A stretch of 51,908 nt of DNA, from contig FTLJ01000631.1 in NCBI GenBank assembly GCA_900155495.1, positions 1-51,908 of the forward strand. Direction: 5' to 3'. This stretch comes from Porogramme epimiltina. Its lineage: Eukaryota; Basidiomycota; Agaricomycetes; Polyporales; Polyporaceae. Numbering within the stretch: the first letter of the stretch is position 1; each line of letters starts with the position of its first letter. The translations under genes and the position numbers were made by a program. The notes under the pieces are model-generated. The model did no database searches. It saw only the letters and a list, made by a program, of their open reading frames with translations, and was not told where the DNA came from. Positions 45,435-51,908 of the stretch are shown here, piece by piece.

Positions 45435-48317
45435 TTTGACAACTCTTGAGTGTTATGTATAATCGTGTATGTGTGGTATATGGACGAGTTGACACTGATC
45501 GGTGGATGAGTACCAATCGCGGACGTTGACGATGAGGAGATGCCCAACTCGCAGCGGGCGCGCCCTAAACTGAGCGTCGGCAGCGCCGGGCCGTTGGCAC
45601 GTTGCATCCTTCCTCCCACGGGCGCCAAACACAACTTCTTCGCTTCGTGGTCTCAGGCTCCCAGCAGCACCCCTTCCCACCTACGTCAGCGGCAAGACAT
45701 CTCAGACTCGGACTCTGATTGCGCGCGGAGAACGACCGGCGGTGGAGATTCTGCGCCCCCGAATGGCACAGACTCAGCGACGCGTCAGAGTTGAAAGCTT
45801 GAGGATTAACCATTCCTCACGTCCCTCGATGACCTCACCGACGTCAACGTCCAGGCTCCCCGCCACCACGCGCAGCGGGCGGGCTGCTGAAACTTGCTGC
45901 AAGCACGGGAGGTCCTCCCCTTTCCCGCCATCGCTGGCGTGCAACATGGCCCCTCGGAGGCGAACTCGGGGCGGTATCCGCACAGCTCCAACTTTGAAGT
46001 GTGTCGGCGTCGTCTAGCTCGTAGCCAACGTTGGCCTATTCGAAATCACCCCACGTAGCCCTGCAAGCATACACGGAACACGTATGACGTCGGACCTCAG
46101 CCCTCTCAACGGCAGGCCGATGCCCGCCCGCAGTCCACTACCAAGCTCAAAGCCAAGGTAGGAATGATCGAGCACCACTGGAAACGGGGCCCCGCCGACG
46201 TCGCGAGCACTCCGCAGGCGCAGCCACGTAACTACAGGGTGAGCGACAGAACCATTGCATTATTATTTTCTCCAATAACTAACCCTCCCCGACTGGCCGA
46301 GATGAATACGCATTCGAATCAATCCCAATAATTACGCAGCGTCCGCGCCGCGCGCACATATCGTCCCCAACCTCCGCCCTCGAAATTAAACACCACCCGG
46401 TAAGCACCCCGCATTGCGCAAGCTCCAAGCCAGAAGCCCCAGAAGGCGAGAGACCCGACCACGCCCCGGCCGCGTGAACGCGGCCCCTCCCGAGCGCGCG
46501 CCCACGCACGCACATACTCCAGTTCTAGTACTGCTCGCGCTCGCACCGAAGCTGAAGCTTGCACTCAACCGGGAGCTGGAAGCTGCGCGCACATCCCACT
46601 CCCCTCCCGCGCGCCTCTCCGGACCTGCAGCTGACGCGACGGAGACGTGCGGAGATCAAGAAGCGCGAAGGGCATGCAGAGCGGAGATGGGCCCTCCCGA
46701 TGCCCCAGCCCCAGCACCCGGCTTCCCCACGCGCGCACCGCGTCCTCAAGAGCCGCCCGCGAGCGAGATGAAAGGATCGACGCGCCGCTCAACGCACTCG
46801 CCACGCGCGTGTGGCGGGGGAGGCCGCTGCGTTCCCTAGGCGCGCGCGGAGCCTCTGCCCTCCTTCCCTCCCGGCTCCCGCGCTCGGCTTCAGACTCTCA
46901 GCTTCAACGCTTGCACGATGCGCAGTGCAGACGCCCGGGTCCGCGCCCCCCTCCGCCACCGGAGGAGCGCACGCCACCCTCCGGAGAAGGGACGCAGTCC
47001 ACCGAGCCACCCGGCGACGCTTCCGTCACGCCGTGCGTGCGCGCGCGATGAAACCCAGCCGAAAGGGGGCACCCGAGCGCACGTCCGCTCGCTCCGCCGC
47101 CACCGGCGGTCGCCCGAACGGCGGCGTGCGCAAACTCCGGAGTCCGGGCGGGCGGGAGGGGCTCGAACGCACACGGGCTGCGGCGCTGCGACCGTGACGA
47201 CGTGCGCGATCGAGGCACGATCGGTCGCAGGGGCCGCCACATCGGCGGTCGGCCAAACCTACATATGTATTATAAGTACTTAGGGTGTACCTTGACCTCG
47301 CAGTCTCGAGTCTCGACCGCAGAGCTTGTTGTGCAGCCCAAGCGCCCACGCTGAAGTTTTGAACGCACCCGCCAGAAAGCTTGTCTGGCTGGCGGCGGCG
47401 GCGGAGGCGCACACAATAGCTAGCGAGAAGACTGAGTTCAGTCGCGCGCGGTAGCATAAAGAGAAAAAAAGGGGGGGGAGCTACTAATGTTCGTAGACTG
47501 CGTTGTAAAGTAAAAAAAAACAATCGACACCGAAAGCTTGCGAGCAGTAAAAAAAAAAAAGAAGAGGGGGAGGGAAAAATCGTAATGGGGGCGTGAGTGC
47601 TATTATGTGCATGCAAAACCGGGGGGGTGGGGTCGAGGTATAAGCCAAAAAAAGACTGGGGGCGGGACCTGAGCACGCGCTGCGCGCCCCGGTGGGGCAG
47701 GCGCGGCGCGGAGAGGCCGCGGGAGCAGGGGAGAAGGGGAGAAGGGACGTCAACTTCGACACCGCGGGCGACCCGTGGTCCGCGGTCCGTCGATGCGTGG
47801 GGCCGCGACAGCTGGATGCGGGGCAGGGGCAGAGGAGGCTGGGCTGGTAGGGGGGAACGTGCATGCGTGTCCGTGAATTGCGTAGTACTGGTATGACGGT
47901 GTTTCTAATTATGTGCGCGACGACGTGCGCGAGTGCATGTTCGGGGGGGAAGGGAGGGAGGCCGCCGACGGGCGGGTTTAAGCACGGATAGGGTGTGGTG
48001 GGGATAGCGATGATGATGGAAAGCGGGGTCGAGTCTATCTACGTGCGCGCGGCAGCTGAGTATATGATATCGAACAGTGTTAGTACAGTGGGCCTCTCTA
48101 TACCACAAGCGCCGCGCCCGTCGTCCGGAGGTCCGTCTCGCAGGTCGACCAGCCCGCCCGCCCACGGGCTCTTGTGAGCACTTCACTGGGAGCCGTGGCA
48201 GGGGGACCCCGCGGCCGACCGTCCTCGTCGGCAAGTCTATGTACACTCTGCACAGCGGAGCGCAGAGGGCGGGGCGAGCCTTGGAGCTCGAACGCGAGAG
48301 AGAAGGGGAGGGGAAGC
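45435..48317. other. 2.9 kb region without a recognisable gene
   Basis: The left edge is the promoter of the HAD phosphatase gene. Frames between 46,400 and 47,700 are short, antisense to one another and Arg/Pro/Ala-rich. The right end should contain the 3' untranslated region of the glutaredoxin-like gene. Homopolymer runs are noted separately. No RNA gene or mobile element was seen. Confidence 0.35.
47464..47560. repeat. Cluster of homopolymer runs
   Basis: Runs of A7 (47464-47470), G8 (47471-47478), A9 (47512-47520) and A12 (47549-47560) lie within 100 bases. On the minus strand they form a T-rich tract downstream of nothing obvious. They may be slippage-prone low-complexity DNA or a nucleosome-poor spacer. 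Confidence 0.7.
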
Positions 48318-49305
48318 TCATAGCTTCTTCGCCTTCTTCTTGCGCGCGCCGTCGACGTTGCCGCCAGCGTCCGCGATGAGCTTCTTGAGCTCCCCAGAAG
48401 CGGCGAGGGCCTTGACCTCTTTTGGCGAGCCGACGACGCGTCCGCCGACGAGCAGGATGGGGAGCTCTTGCTGCTTCGTCAAGCGGAACAGGAGGGGGGT
48501 GAGGACGTGCTCGTCCGCTGATGCCAAGCATGAGACACAAGCGCTAGACGCTAGAAGCGAGAGGAAGAACTCTGGAAGCACGCACGTCTTTGGTCGACCT
48601 CGATGACGGTGGGTCCGGGTCTGAGGTAGAGTTCGCCGATAATCGCCTTGATTTCTCGCGAGACGGGGGAGTGGACCTACGCGCTATCAGCGCTCGGTGT
48701 TCCGGCGAGACGAGCCCGCGCGCGCAGACGCTGACAGCGAGACGCACCTTTGAGTAGAGCATGACGGGGTTGCGCGCCCAGACGTCCTCGATGACGGACT
48801 CGAGCTCGAGCTCCGCGCGGGCGCCGCGGGTGTCGAAGTCGAGGACGAGCTCAGGGTCGATCGGCTTCGAGGGATCGACGGTGACGGGGATCATGTTCTG
48901 GGGGAGGCTCGCGATGAAGCTGGACACGGCCGCGAGCTCCTCGGTCTCGTTGAGGGCGATTTGGGGGCGCGCTGTCGAGCCTGGGGGTGCGGGCTTGCGG
49001 TTCCTAAGGGCCGCTAACCGGAAGGCCTCTGGTGACCAGCGGGAGTTGTTGTCCGGTGCATGGGCGGGGTCGCGGTCGAGGAAGGCTATGGGGCGGAGGA
49101 CGGGCTGGGAGGCGAAGAGGACGTAGACGGAGACGGCGATGAGGGAGAAGAGGGCGAGGAAGGTCATGCGAAGCCAGTATGCCCTGGACTTGCGGTGGGG
49201 GAAGTTGAGGACGGCAATGTTGGGGATGGGGGTGAGGGGCGGGGAGTCGAGGGAGACGTGGTGCATGTCGGGAAAGCGGGCGGAGAAGGTGCGCCGGTGG
49301 GCCAT
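48318..49305 (-). CDS. Membrane-anchored glutaredoxin-like protein lacking the active-site cysteine
   Basis: Three exons on the minus strand, 49305-48748, 48676-48586 and 48517-48318, giving 282 aa. The order is a short cytosolic N-terminus, a type II signal anchor (residues 47-66, MTFLALFSLIAVSVYVLFA), a lumenal stem, and a glutaredoxin fold from about 175: NPVMLYSKVHSPVSREIKAI, then PTVIEVDQRPDEHVLTPLL, RLTKQQELPILLVGGRVVG and a final helix. This resembles the Golgi/ER glutaredoxins Grx6/Grx7 of yeast. Where the family has CPYC or CxxS after YSK, this protein has Ser189-Pro-Val-Ser192, so no redox cysteine is present. The cis-Pro region (LPILLVGG) and the GG pair used for glutathione binding remain. 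The tail is strongly basic (ARKKKAKKL). It may be a redox-dead binding protein or chaperone-like factor. The family call is good; the loss of catalysis is read directly from the sequence. Confidence 0.85.
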
Positions 49306-51908
49306 GGTGGTGGCGGGGAAGGATTAGATATAAGCGTAAGGACGGAAAACAAAGGAGTGGAAGAGGCGTGGCCTCGCTGGTGACTGTCGAGAAACAAGTC
49401 TTCGCTGCCCTGGCCATGGTTCGGCAATCGAGGTTATCATTTTCCAGGCGCCCGCGATAACTGTCCGCCTTGCCGAATCCGGCATAACCTTGACATCATC
49501 TCCACAAAATCCTTTCCTTCCCTGCCTTGTCCCGCCGCCGCGCTGGCCCCCGCCCCTTCCCGATCAGGCCCAGCGGTCGACGTGCGCTGACGGCTGGCCT
49601 GCGCTGGGTGCCCCCGCCGCCGCCCCCGCTCTTCGTCTCCCTGCACGCTCCCAGGGCGCGAGCGAGCACCACACCCAGGGGGGCGCCCAAGCGACCATCT
49701 CTGGCGTGCTCCACATATCGCGATCTACCAGCTCCCGTCCGCGCGGCTCACTTTGCGCGCGCCACATGTTCCCGTGCCTGGCACACCCTCCAACACATTC
49801 AATGCGCGCCCTCCACCGCCCCCTTCTCCCTCCTTCTTCTCAATTTCGCGCTCCCACCCGCGCGGCGTGCAGCGACACCCTTCTCCCTCGACGCCCAGAA
49901 GCCAGAATCCCTCTATTATTATTTTTCTACAGCCAGGGTTTCGCGCACGCAGCCCCAGCAGATGGGAACATTTAATGAAGCCTCGCCTCTACTGATGATG
50001 CCCCTTCCAAGCCCCCCCGCGGCTCTTCCCTTCACCCGGACGTCCGGCGCGACGCTGCGGCGGCCCGCCTCGGACGAGCGAGTCCTCGAGTCCTCGACCA
50101 CGTTCATCGTCCGTTGCGCCTTCTATCGAACCTCCCATCAGGCATCGGCCACAGCACCCTCGGCGCGCGCGTCCCCACGGTCATCAACCGCGTCTGCAGC
50201 TCTCGTGCCCTCGATCACGCGCACCGCCCGTCTCTGGCAACAACGCGAGTGCGACAGATCGCCAGACGGACGGGCGGGTCGGCGCACCGACGGCGAGCTC
50301 GATCGAGTCCGCACAAGATGGCGTCTGGAGCCGCCCAGAGGCGTAGCGACGTGAGTGTGTTTTGTCGATCACCGACGTGGTGGTGTCTTATAGTCTGCTT
50401 TGATAGTTTAAAGACCGGCCTGCCATACTAAGCTCCGCCGGCAACAAGGGGTTTGTTGCACACAACGCACAGTATATGTGGCAATGACCCTCCAATCTTT
50501 CCTCTCCGCGCGCTCCGAGGAGGCGACGCCGCGGCCGTCCCTACAGGAGGATCTCGAACACGCCCAACATCTTTGAACATAGTTGCGTCGTGATCTCAGC
50601 CGCTGAGCGCGGGCTCACCGCCACCCCCTTGTCGTCGAGGGGACCCTCCCCCCCTCTCCGCCGGGTCCTTGAACGACATAGCCCCAAAACGCACTGGGAC
50701 AGGCGTCCACCCCTCGACCGCCTTCTAACCACTTCGGTGCCGGCTGGTCCCCTGGGTCCCTTACTTCACACTAGGCTCGGCCGCATTTCCGATCACGTCC
50801 GCACTGCCTCCACATGGAAATCGCGTCGGACCTGGCGGGGGCGTACAGGCGGGCTAAGACGATGGATATCATGTTCTACCTTGAAGTTGCGGCGACGAAC
50901 ATTAGGGTCGGTTTCACCCTACGAACAACTCATGGCTGTCTGAGCGTCCCGTCCTCTCGACCGATCTACGGTGCTTCACTCATCAGTTCTACACAGGTAT
51001 CAGAGAGGCCCGAAGGCGTCCAGAGAGCCGCCGTGCTCGTCCGTCGGTGATGCAATCAAGATGAACTCTGCAGTACACTGCAGCAAACGACCTCAGTCTC
51101 TCCGCCTGTCGTATGGCGGCCTTATTCGCCCGCAAGGCTGACGCAGACGTCGACGTTGACGTGCGCCCTCGATCACAACGTGTCGTCTGATTCTGTCACT
51201 ACGAGGGACGTCCCCGGCCCCGTCCAGATCCAGCCTTACGAAAATACCACAAAGCCTATTTCTGGAGTGTCCTCCACCGCCACAGGCTCCCGTCAGAGTT
51301 GACAAGTTCATTAAAGTCGATCCCCCATCCACCATGGACACACCCCAATCGCCCAACCTCGATCCAATAGACCCCAGTCTCAAGTCGCCATCACACACAA
51401 GAACACGCCCTACCACTCACCAAATGCAATCCGCCAACCACCTGCCCTTACTTCTGCCTGGAACGCCCCCACATCCCGCTGGCCCCACGCCGCGCACCCA
51501 CACCGTCATCGCCGCGACCTCCGCGACCTCCGTCTCGGCGATCGCGGAGAAGCGGGCGGCGGGCGCGGTGGGTGGTTGGTCTTGATGTCGATCCCGGCCG
51601 TGGGCGCCGCGACGCGAGAGGGGTACCATCCCACCCTTGGGGCGCAGGATGCAGCAAGGGCGTATAAACGCCCAAGATGCAGAGCAGGGACACGCGCCGG
51701 GTAGTCGCGTTCTGGTGTTTTGCGGGACGACCTAGCATCTACGTTTGCCTCCCGCGCGCGAGCACGGCGCGGGTCTCCGCCCCCCCCCCCCTCCCACCAC
51801 CACCACCACGAGCCTGCGCTTGCCCTCCCGTTCCGAGCATCTGCGTCCCGCGAAGACCTCTGGTCCGCATCCGCTCCACTAGAAGCGACGCGGGGCGCCG
51901 TGTACAAC
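49306..51908. other. 2.6 kb right-hand end without a recognisable gene
   Basis: The left edge is the promoter of the glutaredoxin-like gene. A 78-codon ATG-led frame at 50814-51050 on + (starts MEIASDLAGAYRRAKTMDIM) has moderate protein character, but I could not extend it through splice sites or match it to a family. A C12 run lies at 51780-51791 beside CCACCACCACCACCAC. The window ends before any further gene can be recognised. Confidence 0.3.

Noticed and set aside
1..51908. A biosynthetic gene cluster, integrated virus, transposon or CRISPR-like array
   Set aside because: No core biosynthetic enzymes, viral proteins, transposase or reverse transcriptase motifs, long terminal repeats or regularly spaced repeats were found. 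The recognised genes are housekeeping or adaptor types with no shared pathway.
1..51908. tRNA or 5S rRNA genes
   Set aside because: I looked for GGTTCGA-type T-arm blocks with a matching acceptor stem and for 5S internal control regions. Isolated GTTCGA-like matches lacked the rest of the fold. A covariance-model scan would be decisive.

Overview
The window reads as nuclear DNA of a filamentous basidiomycete, probably a wood-decay or other agaricomycete fungus. The evidence is protein genes broken by many short introns (mostly 48-80 nt, GT...AG), GC-rich and CpG-rich coding DNA, and fungal versions of each recognised family. No ribosomal RNA, tRNA, CRISPR array, intact transposon or virus was recognised. 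All exon models were built by reading the sequence: splice sites were chosen so that reading frame and family motifs continue across each junction. They have not been checked against transcripts.

Layout, left to right. 1-8 kb: the 3' end of an unrecognised tail-anchored protein gene, a CTR-family copper transporter (+), the spliceosomal core protein SmD3 (-), and a 15-exon CLC-type chloride/proton exchanger (+) that shares a divergent promoter with SmD3. 8-13 kb: an F-box protein (+) and a four-pass DUF4436-like membrane protein (-). 13.8-20.1 kb: three tandem copies of one F-box-like gene. The first copy is a pseudogene; the other two are intact. 20-32.5 kb: a gene-poor block with one alpha-arrestin adaptor (-) carrying three PY-type motifs, flanked by about 3.4 kb and 5.8 kb with no recognisable gene. 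32.5-40 kb: a compact housekeeping block with sphingosine-1-phosphate lyase (-), prefoldin subunit 4 (+) and a muskelin homologue (-). 40-45.4 kb: a HAD hydrolase (-), two tandem BTB/POZ genes (-) and a second HAD phosphatase (-). 45.4-52 kb: mostly empty sequence around one membrane-anchored glutaredoxin-like gene (-) whose expected active-site cysteines are replaced by serines.

Functionally this is not one pathway or gene cluster. Loose themes are endomembrane ion and metal homeostasis (CTR, CLC), ubiquitin-linked adaptors (F-box genes, BTB genes, arrestin with PY motifs, muskelin), and core machinery (SmD3, prefoldin, S1P lyase). The most notable structural signal is micro-exons: 6 nt in SmD3, 18 nt in S1P lyase directly after the cofactor-binding lysine, consecutive 20 and 10 nt exons in muskelin, and a 9-nt first coding exon ending in a GC donor in prefoldin 4.
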